Of a stretch of DNA of 64,000 bases, positions 41,503-51,653 are shown one piece after another. The notes beneath the pieces are model-generated. The model saw only the letters and a list, made by a program, of their open reading frames with translations, was not told where the DNA came from and searched no databases. The stretch spans positions 1,240,001-1,304,000 of the forward strand of contig NC_010524.1 of assembly GCF_000019785.1 (NCBI RefSeq), given 5' to 3'. The DNA is from Leptothrix cholodnii SP-6 (GTDB lineage Bacteria > Pseudomonadota > Gammaproteobacteria > Burkholderiales > Burkholderiaceae_C). Position numbers and translations under genes: made by a program. Each line of letters starts with the position of its first letter. Positions within the stretch are counted from its first letter, which is position 1.

Positions 41503-42429
41503 ATGACCGTCCTCGTCATTGCCGAACACGAACACGGCACCCTCAAGGGCGCCACGCTCAACACCGTCACCGCTGCCGCTCAACTCGGCGAGGTGCACGT
41601 GCTCGTCGCGGGTGCGAATTGCGCCGCTGCCGCGCAAGCGGCGAGCCAGATCGCCGGTGTCGCCAAGGTGCTGCACGCCGATGGCGCCAGCCTCGGCGAA
41701 CAGCTCGCCGAGAACATCACCGCGCAGGTGATTGCGATCGCATCCGGCTACAGCCACATCCTGTTCGCCGCCACCGCACACGGCAAGAACGTCGCCCCGC
41801 GCGTGGCGGCCAAGCTCGACGTTGCGCAGATCAGCGAGATCACCAAGGTCATCAGCACCGACACCTACGAGCGCCCGATCTACGCCGGCAACGCCGTGGC
41901 CACGGTGCGCAGCAGCGACAAGACCCAGGTCATCACCGTGCGCACCACCGGCTTCGACGCCGCGGCACTCGGCGGCAATGCCCCGATCGAAACCATCGCA
42001 GCGGTGGCCGACAGCGGCAAGAGCGCCTTCGTCGGCAGCGAGATCGCCAAGAGCGATCGCCCCGAGCTGACCGCCGCCAAGATCATCGTCAGCGGTGGCC
42101 GCGCGATGGGATCGAGCGACAAGTTCAGCGAGGTGCTGACGCCACTGGCCGACAAGCTTGGCGCCGCACTCGGCGCCAGCCGTGCCGCCGTCGACGCGGG
42201 CTACGCACCGAACGACTGGCAGGTCGGCCAGACCGGCAAGATCGTGGCGCCGAGCCTGTACATCGCCTGCGGCATATCAGGCGCGATCCAGCATCTGGCG
42301 GGCATGAAGGACAGCAAGGTGATCGTGGCGATCAACAAGGACGCCGAGGCGCCGATCTTCAGCGTGGCCGACTACGGGCTGGAGGCGGATCTGTTCGTGG
42401 CCGTGCCGGAACTCGTGGGAGCACTCTGA
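41503..42429 (+). CDS. etfA: Electron transfer flavoprotein alpha subunit
   Basis: A 308-residue ETF large subunit that holds the FAD. The FAD-binding C-terminal domain shows [50 protein letters not shown] and [21 protein letters not shown], all strongly conserved in EtfA. It follows etfB by two bases and precedes the hydratase gene by two. Confidence 0.95.
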   Translation: MTVLVIAEHEHGTLKGATLNTVTAAAQLGEVHVLVAGANCAAAAQAASQIAGVAKVLHADGASLGEQLAENITAQVIAIASGYSHILFAATAHGKNVAPRVAAKLDVAQISEITKVISTDTYERPIYAGNAVATVRSSDKTQVITVRTTGFDAAALGGNAPIETIAAVADSGKSAFVGSEIAKSDRPELTAAKIIVSGGRAMGSSDKFSEVLTPLADKLGAALGASRAAVDAGYAPNDWQVGQTGKIVAPSLYIACGISGAIQHLAGMKDSKVIVAINKDAEAPIFSVADYGLEADLFVAVPELVGAL

Positions 42430-42431
42430 CC

Positions 42432-43217
42432 ATGAAGACGCTGAAGATCACGCGCAGCGCCACCGGCGTGGCGCAGGTGACGATGGCTCGACCGGAGGTG
42501 TTCAACGCCTTCGACGAGCTGATGATTACCGAGCTGGATGCGGCCTTTGCACAACTGGGCGCCGACGACGCCGTGCGCGTGATCGTGCTGGCCGGCGAGG
42601 GCAAGGCCTTCTCGGCCGGCGCCGATCTGCAGTGGATGCAGCGCGCCAGCGAGGCCAGCATCGAGTGGAACCTCGCCGACGCGCGCCGTCTGGCGGCGAT
42701 GCTGTGGCGCATCGACTCCTGCCCCAAGCCGACCATCGCGCGTGTGCACGGCATCGCGCTCGGCGGCGGCGTGGGGCTGACCTGCGCGTGCGACATCGCG
42801 GTGGCCAGCCAGAACGCCAGCTTCGCGGTCAGCGAGGCCAAGTTCGGCATCCTGCCCGCCACCATCGGCCCCTACGTGATCAACGCCGTGGGCAAGCGCC
42901 ACGCCCGCCGCCTGGCGCTGACGACGCGCCGCATCGGTGCCGACGAGGCGCTCGGCATGGCGATGGTGCACCAGGTGGTCGCGCCCGATGCGCTCGATGC
43001 CGCGATCGACGAACAGGTGCAGGCGCTGTGCGCCAACGGCCCGCAGGCACTGGCGGAGATCAAGGCGCTGTTCGCGCAATTGTCCGAAGGACCGGTGACG
43101 CCCGAGGTGCGCGAACTGACCGCGTTGACCATCAGCCGCGTGCGCGGCACCGACGAGGCGCGCGAAGGTTTTGCGGCCTTTCTCGGCAAGCGGCCGGCCG
43201 CGTGGATCAAGGAATGA
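42432..43217 (+). CDS. Enoyl-CoA hydratase/isomerase family protein, LiuC-like
   Basis: A 261-residue crotonase-fold protein, probably the hydratase of the beta-oxidation part of the operon. The sequence around [20 protein letters not shown] and [12 protein letters not shown] resembles methylglutaconyl-CoA hydratases of the LiuC type. Of the two usual catalytic glutamates only E135 (VSEAKFG) remains; the other position is Gly115. Acceptance of 2,3-dehydropimeloyl-CoA is inferred from context. It starts two bases after etfA and its stop overlaps the next start. Confidence 0.8.
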   Translation: MKTLKITRSATGVAQVTMARPEVFNAFDELMITELDAAFAQLGADDAVRVIVLAGEGKAFSAGADLQWMQRASEASIEWNLADARRLAAMLWRIDSCPKPTIARVHGIALGGGVGLTCACDIAVASQNASFAVSEAKFGILPATIGPYVINAVGKRHARRLALTTRRIGADEALGMAMVHQVVAPDALDAAIDEQVQALCANGPQALAEIKALFAQLSEGPVTPEVRELTALTISRVRGTDEAREGFAAFLGKRPAAWIKE

Positions 43218-44724
43218 ACGTGACACAACCCTGCACGGTGCTTGTCATTGGCGCCGGCATCATGGGCGCGGGCATCGCCCAGATCGCCGCCCAGGCCGGC
43301 CATCCGGTGCGCTTGTTCGACGCCCGCGAAGGTGCGGCCAGCGAGGCCAAGGCCAAGCTCTCGGCCAGCCTGGCGGCGCTGGTCGCCAAGGGCAAGCTGC
43401 AGGCCGACGCCGTGGCCGCGGCGCTCGATCGCATCGAGCCGATCGCCGAGTTGACGCAAGCCGCCGATGCCGGCCTCGTGGTCGAGGCGATCGTCGAAAA
43501 ACTCGACGCCAAGCAGGCCTTGTTGCGGCAGGTCGAGGCGCTGGTGGGCGCCCGCTGCATCCTGGCGTCGAACACCTCGTCGATCTCGATCACCGCGATG
43601 GCGCGCGGCCTGCAGCGCCCCGAGCGGCTGGTCGGCATGCACTTCTTCAACCCGGTGGCGGTGATGAAGCTGGTCGAGGTGGTCAGCGGCCTGCACACCG
43701 CGCCGGCGGTGGCCGAGGCGGTCTTCCAGCTCGCCGCGGCCTGGGGCAAGACGCCGGTGCATGCACGCTCGACGCCGGGTTTCATCGTCAACCGCATTGC
43801 CCGGCCGTATTACGCCGAGGCGCTGGCCTTGCTGCACGAACGGGCGCTGACGCCTGCGGTGCTCGATGCCTGCCTGCGCGCGGTCGGTTTCCGCATGGGG
43901 CCGTGCGAGCTGATCGACCTGATCGGCCACGACACCAATCTCGCGGTCACCGAATCGGTCTATCAGGCCAACTTCGGCGACAAGCGCTACATGCCATCGC
44001 TGCTGCAGCGGGAGATGGTCGACGGCGGGCTATACGGCCGCAAGTCGGGCCGCGGTTTCTACGATTACAGCGGCGGCGCAGCCTCGGCACCAGCCGCCGA
44101 TGCCCCCACACCCGATCTGGTGCCCGCCCGAAAGCTCGTGCTGCATGGCGCCGGCTGCGTGGCCGAACAATGGTCGCGGGCGCTGACACAAGCCGGTCTG
44201 GCCTTCGATCGCAGCACCACCAGCAGCTGGATTGGCCTCGAGATCGACGGCGCGCAACTGCGCCTCACCGATGGCCGCCCGGCCACGCAGTTGAGCGCGC
44301 AGACCGGCGTGCGCGACGTGGCGGTGTTCGACCTGTTCGTCGCCGGCTCGGCGCCCGCTGCGGCGCTGGCCTTCAGCGTCAGCGCCGGCGCGACACCCGT
44401 CTGGGCCGAGCAGGCCGCCGCCTGGCTGCGGCTGGCGCAGTTCGCGCCGCAGCGCATCGCCGACGCGCCGGGCCTGGTGGTCGCGCGCACGCTGGCGATG
44501 TTGATCAACGAAGCCGCCGATGCGGTGCAGCAGGGCGTCTGCACGGCCGAGGGCGCCGACACCGCGATGAAGCTCGGCGTCAACTACCCCGCGGGCCCGT
44601 TCGAGTGGCTGGCCGGCTGGAGCGCCGGCGCGGTGGTGCAGTTGATCGAGCAGCTCGATGCGAACTACCGAGGCGAGCGTTACCGCGTCAATGCAGCGCT
44701 GCGCCAGCAAGCCTGGAGCCACCC

Positions 44725-44728
<4 letters not shown>
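43214..44728 (+). CDS. 3-hydroxyacyl-CoA dehydrogenase, PaaH-like long form
   Basis: A 504-residue NAD-dependent dehydrogenase. The Rossmann motif [19 protein letters not shown] is at about 11-29. [27 protein letters not shown] and the catalytic [17 protein letters not shown] follow, then two copies of the C-terminal 3HCDH helical domain (from [17 protein letters not shown], and again [17 protein letters not shown]). This two-copy form of about 500 residues is like PaaH/PaaC, which act on 3-hydroxyadipyl-CoA. That suits a C7 dicarboxylyl-CoA here. It overlaps both neighbours by four bases. Confidence 0.87.
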
Positions 44729-45930
<1,202 letters not shown>

Positions 45931-45955
45931 GCCGCCGGCCCGGCTGCGGCTGCCC

Positions 45956-46888
45956 TCACGGTTCCACCGTGGCCCGGCCCTTGGCCTCGGGTGTCAGCCG
46001 CAGCCGCGCGGCGTCGCGGAACTCGGTGGGCGTGCGGCCGATCTGCTTCTTGAAGAAGCGGCCGAAATAGGCCTCGTCGGCAAAACCGAGCACCGCCGCG
46101 ATCTGCTTGATGCCGAGCGTCGAATAGACCAGCTCGCGCTTGGCCTCGTGCACCACGCGGGCGTTGAGCACGTCGAGGCTCGACATGCCCAGCGCATCAC
46201 GGCACAGCCGCGACAACTGCCCCGCGCTCAGGCCCATCTCGGCGGCATAGAACTCGATCCCGAGGCGCTTGCGGAAGTGGGCGTCGACCAATGCGCGGAA
46301 GCGCTCCACCTGCGCCGCCTTGCGCGAACGGCCGTGGGTGTCCGGCCCTTCCTGCGACTGCAGCGTGGCGGAGATGCGCGCGATCTGCACGAACACCGCC
46401 ATCAGCAGCGCCGAGCCGGCCGCCACCTCGCCGCTGCCGTGCACGCGGGCCTCGCGCTGGATCGCGTCGAACAGCGGCATCAGCGCATCGACGTGCCGCA
46501 CCGCATCGCCGACGCTCAGCACCTGCGGCCGGCGGATGTGCGCCAGCAGGTCGGGCGCGCCCACGCTGGCGAGCGATTCGAGCGGGCTCTGCGCGGCGGT
46601 CACCACCGGCCCGTCGATGTCGTGCGTGAAGTGGAAACCGTGCACATGGCGCGCCGGCACCACGATCAGCGACTGCGGATGCACCTGCCAGTTCGTGCCG
46701 TCGATGAAGGCCTCGCCGCCGCCGTGGGTGACGTAGAGCAGCTGGATCAGGCCCTCGTGGAAATGCGGGTCGATCTCGAACTTGAAGAGCGACGAGCGCT
46801 CGTGAATCATCTCGAAATGGACCATGTCCAGCCAGGCCGGCTGGGCCTCTTCGCCATACAGCGCGTAGTTCGGGATGGAGGAGCTCAT
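45956..46888 (-). CDS. AraC family regulator, PobC/HpaA-like
   Basis: A 310-residue regulator with a cupin-type ligand domain and a C-terminal double helix-turn-helix. The N-terminus IPNYALYGEEAQPAWLDMVH and FEIDPHFHEGLIQLLYVTHG is typical of the PobC/HpaA group, which respond to 4-hydroxybenzoate or 4-hydroxyphenylacetate. The HTH has LSAGQLSRLCRDALGMSS and IKQIAAVLGFADEAYFGRFF. It is divergent from the SDR/flavoprotein operon and is therefore its likely activator. An inducer related to hydroxybenzoate is inference from the family. The start at 46888 matches the family; the frame opens 27 bases earlier. Confidence 0.85.
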   Translation of the reverse strand: MSSSIPNYALYGEEAQPAWLDMVHFEMIHERSSLFKFEIDPHFHEGLIQLLYVTHGGGEAFIDGTNWQVHPQSLIVVPARHVHGFHFTHDIDGPVVTAAQSPLESLASVGAPDLLAHIRRPQVLSVGDAVRHVDALMPLFDAIQREARVHGSGEVAAGSALLMAVFVQIARISATLQSQEGPDTHGRSRKAAQVERFRALVDAHFRKRLGIEFYAAEMGLSAGQLSRLCRDALGMSSLDVLNARVVHEAKRELVYSTLGIKQIAAVLGFADEAYFGRFFKKQIGRTPTEFRDAARLRLTPEAKGRATVEP

Positions 46889-47027
46889 GCGGGTTTTCAC
46901 GGGTGGGCGATGCACGAATTGTCCGGCTCACCGCTGCTTTTGTCGATTGAGGCAAGAGGCTGCCGTTTCTACAGTCCAGGCACTGACTAACGGAGACACG
47001 GCGCCGGTCGAGAGACCCGCCGATGTG
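46889..47027. promoter_or_regulatory. Divergent control region with a duplicated start segment
   Basis: This 139-base region between the AraC gene and the SDR gene should carry both promoters and the AraC site. It contains a small frame of 26 codons (46910-46990). Its first 20 bases match the SDR gene from 47034 at 17 positions, sharing GAATTGTC(C/T)GGCTC. No clear -35/-10 pair is visible. Confidence 0.45.
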
Positions 47028-47891
47028 ATGCAAATGCCTGAATTGTCTGGCTCCAACTTTCCCCACTGGCTGGGCCTCGAAGGCCGCGTGTGCGTCGTCA
47101 CCGGCGCGGCCAGCGGCATCGGCCGCGCGGTGGCCGAGTCGCTCGCCGCTGCGGGTTCGTGGGTCGCGCTGGTCGACCGCAACGGCGACGCGGTGCGGCA
47201 GGCCGCACACGAGATCGCCGAGTGCGGCGCCCGCGTGCTGGCGCTCGAATGCGACATCACCGATGAAGCAGCGGTGGCCGCTGCGGCGCAGCGCGTGCGC
47301 AGCGAACTCGGCCCGGTGGCCGGCCTGGTCAACAACGCCGGCCTGCTGCGCCCGGGCGCGCTCGAGGACGTCAGCGTCGCCGAATGGAATGCGGTGCTGG
47401 CGATCAACCTCACCGGCTACCTGCTGTGCGCGCGCGAGTTCGGCCGCGACATGCTGGCCGCCGGGCGCGGCAGCATCGTGCACATCGCCTCGGTGTCTGC
47501 GCTGCACCCGCAGACCCGCAGCGGCGCCTACAGCGCCAGCAAGGCCGGCGTGCTGCTGCTCAACAAGCAGATGGCCGCCGAGTGGGGCCCGCGTGGCGTG
47601 CGCAGCAATGCGATCTGCCCCGGAATGATCCGCACCGCGCTGTCGGCCCGGTTCTACGAAGAGCCCGGCTTCGAGGCCAAGCGTGCGGCCGTGACCGCCA
47701 GCCGGCGCGTCGGCGAGCCGGTCGACATCGCCGAGCCCGCGCTGTTCCTGCTCAGCGACCGCGCGGGCTACGTCAATGGCACCGAACTGGTGGTCGACGG
47801 CGGGCTCGACTGCATGTTGATGGACATGGTGCCGCGCCCCGGCTTCAACCACACCGCCGACGCGGCACAGAAGGAATCGAACCCATCATGA
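47028..47891 (+). CDS. Short-chain dehydrogenase/reductase
   Basis: A 287-residue SDR with the NAD(P) motif TGAASGIG (25-32), VNNAGLLRPG, and YSASK for the catalytic Tyr and Lys. After the usual VVDGG end it has an extra tail (DCMLMDMVPRPGF), which is shared with the SDR at 62922. In context it probably oxidises a secondary alcohol to a ketone for the flavoprotein downstream. The start is uncertain: ATG 47028 and ATG 47034 are both possible, and neither has a good ribosome-binding site. Its stop overlaps the next start (ATGA). Confidence 0.82.
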   Translation: MQMPELSGSNFPHWLGLEGRVCVVTGAASGIGRAVAESLAAAGSWVALVDRNGDAVRQAAHEIAECGARVLALECDITDEAAVAAAAQRVRSELGPVAGLVNNAGLLRPGALEDVSVAEWNAVLAINLTGYLLCAREFGRDMLAAGRGSIVHIASVSALHPQTRSGAYSASKAGVLLLNKQMAAEWGPRGVRSNAICPGMIRTALSARFYEEPGFEAKRAAVTASRRVGEPVDIAEPALFLLSDRAGYVNGTELVVDGGLDCMLMDMVPRPGFNHTADAAQKESNPS

Positions 47892-49591
47892 ACAAGCTCG
47901 AATGTGACGTGATCGTCGTCGGCTCCGGCGCTGCGGGATTGGCCGCCGCGATCACCGCGCGCAAGCGTGGGCTCGACGTGGTCGTGCTGGAGAAGGAACC
48001 CGTGTTCGGTGGCACCACCGCGCTGTCCGGCGGCGTGTTGTGGATCCCGCTGAACACGCATGGCCGCAAGCAGAACCCGGCCGACACGCGTGAGGCGGTG
48101 CGGACCTACATGATGCGCGAGACCGGCACCTATTACGACGCAGCCGCGGTCGACGCCTTTCTCGACAACGGCCCGAAGATGGTCGAGTTCTTCGAGCGCG
48201 AGACGGCGATGAAGTTCGTGCCGACGCTCTACCCGGACTATCACCCGACGGTGGACGGTGGCGTCGACATCGGCCGCTCGATCCTGGCAGCCCCGTACGA
48301 CATCCGCGGTCTCGGCCGCGACATGGCGCGCCTGAAGCCGCCGCTCAAGACCATCACCTTCATCGGCATGATGTTCAACTCGTCGAACGCCGATCTGAAG
48401 CATTTCTTCCAGGCGACGAAATCGCTGACCTCCTTTGTCTACGTGGCCAAACGGCTGGTCACGCACATCAAGGAGCTGGCGCTGTACCGGCGCGGCATCC
48501 AGGTCACGAGCGGCAATGCGCTGGCCGCGCGGCTGGCGCAATCGGCGCTGGACCTGGGCATCCCGATCCTGACCAGCAGCCCGGCCAAGGAGATCCTGAT
48601 CGAGCGTGGCAAGGCCGTCGGCGTGCGCGTCGATGGTGAAGGCGGCGAGCGCCGCATCACCGCGCGTCATGGCGTGGTGCTGGCCTGCGGCGGCTTTCCG
48701 CACGACATCCAGCGCATTGCCAAGGCCTACCCGCACCTGGCGCGTGGCGGCGAACATCTGTCGCCCACGCCGACGAGCAACACCGGCGATGGCCTCAACA
48801 TGGCCGAGGCGCAGGGCGCGGCGGTCGACATCCGCTTCAAGGACACCTCGGCCTGGATGCCGGTGTCGAAGGTGGTCTACGGCAACGGCGAGGTGGGCGT
48901 GTTCCCGCACCTGCTCGATCGCTACAAGCCCGGCATCATCGGCGTGCTGGCGAATGGCAAACGTTTCACCAATGAATCGGACTCGTATCACGACGTCGGC
49001 GCCGCGCTGATCCGCGCCTGCGAAGGTCAGAAGAACACCGCCATGTGGCTCGTGTGCGACAAGCCGACGCTGGCCAAGTACGGCCTCGGTTTCGTCAAGC
49101 CGGCGCCGATGCCGATCGGCAAATTTTTGCGCAACGGCTACCTGATCCAGGGCGACACGCTGGCCGAGCTGGCGAAGAACGCCGGCATCGATCCGGCCGG
49201 GCTCGAAGCCACGGTGCGCACCTACAACGTCGGCGCGGTCAAGGGTCAGGACCCGGCTTTCGGCCGCGGCACGACCTCGTTCAACCGCTACCTGGCCGAT
49301 CCGCAGAACCAGCCCAACCCCTGCGTGGCGCCGGTGCAGAGCGGGCCGTTCTACGCGGTGAAGGTGATCATGGGCGACCTCGGCACCTTCGACGGCATCC
49401 GCACCAGCGTGGTCGGCGAGGTGCTCAAGCGCGACGGCTCGCCGATCGCCGGTCTCTACGCGGTGGGCAACGACCGCGCCAGCATCATGGGCGGCAACTA
49501 CCCCGGCGCCGGCATCACGCACGGGCCGAACATGACCTTCGGCTACGTCACGGCCAACCACATCGCCGACCAGGCCGGGAGCCGGGCATGA
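47888..49591 (+). CDS. FAD-dependent dehydrogenase, 3-ketosteroid/4-oxocyclohexane desaturase-like
   Basis: A 567-residue flavoprotein of the fumarate reductase/3-ketosteroid delta-1-dehydrogenase superfamily. The FAD motif VVGSGAAGLAAAITARKRG is at 10-28, FGGTTALSGGVLWIP follows, and the C-terminal YPGAGITHGPNMTFGYVTA closes the FAD site. Such enzymes desaturate the carbon next to a ring ketone. With an SDR on each side it could turn a hydroxy-cyclohexane acid, via its ketone, towards an unsaturated or aromatic ring. The substrate is inferred only from the neighbourhood. No signal peptide is seen, so it is presumably cytoplasmic. Confidence 0.8.
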   Translation: MNKLECDVIVVGSGAAGLAAAITARKRGLDVVVLEKEPVFGGTTALSGGVLWIPLNTHGRKQNPADTREAVRTYMMRETGTYYDAAAVDAFLDNGPKMVEFFERETAMKFVPTLYPDYHPTVDGGVDIGRSILAAPYDIRGLGRDMARLKPPLKTITFIGMMFNSSNADLKHFFQATKSLTSFVYVAKRLVTHIKELALYRRGIQVTSGNALAARLAQSALDLGIPILTSSPAKEILIERGKAVGVRVDGEGGERRITARHGVVLACGGFPHDIQRIAKAYPHLARGGEHLSPTPTSNTGDGLNMAEAQGAAVDIRFKDTSAWMPVSKVVYGNGEVGVFPHLLDRYKPGIIGVLANGKRFTNESDSYHDVGAALIRACEGQKNTAMWLVCDKPTLAKYGLGFVKPAPMPIGKFLRNGYLIQGDTLAELAKNAGIDPAGLEATVRTYNVGAVKGQDPAFGRGTTSFNRYLADPQNQPNPCVAPVQSGPFYAVKVIMGDLGTFDGIRTSVVGEVLKRDGSPIAGLYAVGNDRASIMGGNYPGAGITHGPNMTFGYVTANHIADQAGSRA

Positions 49592-49950
49592 GCGGGCTGG
49601 ATGCACTCGGCGTGAGCGCCGGCAAGGTGCTGATCGACCACCGCATCTACACCATCGTGCTGCGCAAGATGCCCGAATTCATCGAGGTATTCGACCGCTT
49701 GGCAATGCCGATCCTGCTCGAGACGCTGGGCCATCCGCTGGGCTTCTGGACCAGCCTGGTCGGGCCGCAGAACCAGTTCGTGCACCTGTGGGGCTACGAC
49801 AGCCTGGCCGACTACGAACAGCGTTGCCGGGCCCGCGACACGCACCCGGATTTCCCGAAATACCTGGCCGCGTCGGGCCACCTGATCACCGCGCAGGAGA
49901 CGCGCCTGATCCGCCGCGCCGAGCTATCGAGCATGAAGGGGTTGGCATGA
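49588..49950 (+). CDS. NIPSNAP-like small protein
   Basis: A 120-residue protein with the dimeric alpha/beta-barrel look of the NIPSNAP family: IDHRIYTIVLRKMPEFIEVF, PLGFWTSLVGPQNQFVHLWGYDSLADYE. Its function is unknown, but such genes are common in aromatic-acid and ketone catabolic operons of Burkholderiales. Here it overlaps both the flavoprotein and the next SDR gene by four bases, so it must serve the same pathway. Confidence 0.75.
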   Translation: MSGLDALGVSAGKVLIDHRIYTIVLRKMPEFIEVFDRLAMPILLETLGHPLGFWTSLVGPQNQFVHLWGYDSLADYEQRCRARDTHPDFPKYLAASGHLITAQETRLIRRAELSSMKGLA

Positions 49951-50744
49951 CTATCGCCATCGTTACTGGTGCCGCCGACGGCATCGGCTGGGCCACCGCA
50001 CAACGGTTTGCAGCCGGCGGTGCCCGCGTGGTGCTGGCTGACCTGCGTGGTGAGTCCGCCCGCGAGCGCGCTGCCGAGCTGGGCGCCGCCCACATCGGGC
50101 TGGCTTGCGACGTGACGTCCGAAGCATCGGTCATCTCGCTGGTCGAGCAGGTGCTGTCGCAATGCGGGCGCATCGACGTGCTGGTCAACAACGCCGGCAT
50201 CGGCGACCAGGGCGGCGCCACGGTCGACCAGAGGCTCGATGCCTTCGACCGCGTGCTCGGCGTGCACCTGCGCGGCACCTTCCTGATGAGCCGCGAAGTG
50301 GCCCGCGTGATGCTGGCGCAGGCGCCGCTGGAGGGCCCGCACGGCTGCCGCGGCGCGATCGTCAACATCGCCTCGATCGTCGCATCGGCCGGCATTCCGG
50401 GCCGCAACGCCTACGGGGCGGCCAAGGCCGGCATCGTCGGCATGACGAAGGCGATGGCGGTCGAGTGGGGCCTGGCGGGTGTGCGCGTCAACGCGGTCGC
50501 GCCGGGTTATGTGCGCACCGCGCTGGTCGAGAAGTTGCAGGCCGAGGGCCTGCTCAACACCGACGCCATCCACGCCCGCACGCCGATGGGCCGCATGGGC
50601 GCGCCGGCCGAGATTGCCGAGGCGATCGCCTTCCTGGCCTCGCCGCAGGCCAGCTACATCACCGGCTCGGTGCTGCAGGTCGACGGCGGCTGGATCGCCC
50701 ATGGCGGCGCGATTCCGTCGGTGCCGCCGGTGGTGGCGTCCTGA
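49947..50744 (+). CDS. Short-chain dehydrogenase/reductase
   Basis: A 265-residue SDR with TGAADGIG (7-14), VNNAGIGDQGG, YGAAK as the catalytic Tyr-Lys pair, and VDGGWIAHGG near the end. It belongs to a different subgroup from the SDR at 47028. A second alcohol dehydrogenase in the operon might handle the other stereoisomer or another ring alcohol; this is inference. Translational coupling to the NIPSNAP gene is shown by an ATGA overlap. The ABC permease gene follows after 39 bases. Confidence 0.85.
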   Translation: MTIAIVTGAADGIGWATAQRFAAGGARVVLADLRGESARERAAELGAAHIGLACDVTSEASVISLVEQVLSQCGRIDVLVNNAGIGDQGGATVDQRLDAFDRVLGVHLRGTFLMSREVARVMLAQAPLEGPHGCRGAIVNIASIVASAGIPGRNAYGAAKAGIVGMTKAMAVEWGLAGVRVNAVAPGYVRTALVEKLQAEGLLNTDAIHARTPMGRMGAPAEIAEAIAFLASPQASYITGSVLQVDGGWIAHGGAIPSVPPVVAS

Positions 50745-50783
50745 GCCCCGGTCCTGATTCCTGAGTACAACGAGGAGACAAAC

Positions 50784-51632
50784 ATGTTCATCCACATCTT
50801 CAACGGCCTGGTCTACGGCGCATTGCTGATCGTGATGTGTTCGGGGCTGGCGCTGATCTACGGCCTGCGCCGGGTCGTCAACTTCGCGCACGGCTCGCTC
50901 TACATGCTGGGCGCCTACATCGGCTTCTCGATTGCGCAGGCGAGCAACTTCTGGGTCGCGCTGGTCGCGGCCCCCGCGGTGATGGCGCTGTTGGGCGTGC
51001 TGCTGGATCGCTGGGGTTTCCGCCTGCTGCAGCACCGCGATCCGCTGTCGGTGGTGCTGGTCACCTTCGGCCTGCTGCTGGTGATCGAGGACTTCGTGCA
51101 GACCGTCTGGGGCAAGAGCAACCTGTCGGTGGTGACACCGTCGGCGCTGGCGTTCTCCGTCGACGTGTTCGGCACCGCGCTGCCGGCCTATCGCATCGCG
51201 GTGATCGGCGTCGGCGCGGCCGTGGCGATCGGCCTGACGCTGTGGCTGCGCTTCTCGCGTGCCGGCCTGTTCGTGCGCGCCGCCAGCACCGACCCGGTGA
51301 CGACCGCGATGCAGGGCGTCAACACCGACGCGCTGAGCGCCTTCGTGGTCGGCCTCGGCACCGCGCTAGCCGGCCTGGCCGGGGTGGTGGCGGCGCCGTT
51401 CCTGTCGCTGTCGCCGTCGATGAGCAGCGACGTGATCATCGATTCCTTCGTGGTCGTGGTGGTCGGTGGCCTCGGCAGCCTGGCCGGCGCGTTCGTGGCG
51501 GCGATGGTGCTCGGCATGGTGCAGTCGCTCGGCGCCGTCTGGCTACCCGACACCTCGGTGCTGCTGCCCTTCCTGCTGATGGTGGCGATCCTGATCTGGA
51601 AGCCGGCCGGCTTTGCCGGCAGCCGCACCTGA
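50784..51632 (+). CDS. livH: Branched-chain-type ABC transporter permease (LivH)
   Basis: A 282-residue inner-membrane permease of the LivH family. The N-terminus FIHIFNGLVYGALLIVMCSG and the following LIYGLRRVVNFAHGSLYMLGAY are diagnostic. About eight hydrophobic segments are seen, with VVVVVGGLGSLAGAFVAAMV near the end. GAGGAGACAAAC precedes the ATG. It is the first of livH-livM-livG-livF plus binding protein. Linked to a catabolic operon, the substrate is more likely a carboxylic acid than an amino acid. Confidence 0.92.
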   Translation: MFIHIFNGLVYGALLIVMCSGLALIYGLRRVVNFAHGSLYMLGAYIGFSIAQASNFWVALVAAPAVMALLGVLLDRWGFRLLQHRDPLSVVLVTFGLLLVIEDFVQTVWGKSNLSVVTPSALAFSVDVFGTALPAYRIAVIGVGAAVAIGLTLWLRFSRAGLFVRAASTDPVTTAMQGVNTDALSAFVVGLGTALAGLAGVVAAPFLSLSPSMSSDVIIDSFVVVVVGGLGSLAGAFVAAMVLGMVQSLGAVWLPDTSVLLPFLLMVAILIWKPAGFAGSRT

Positions 51633-51653
51633 GACGCAAAGACGAGAACTCAG

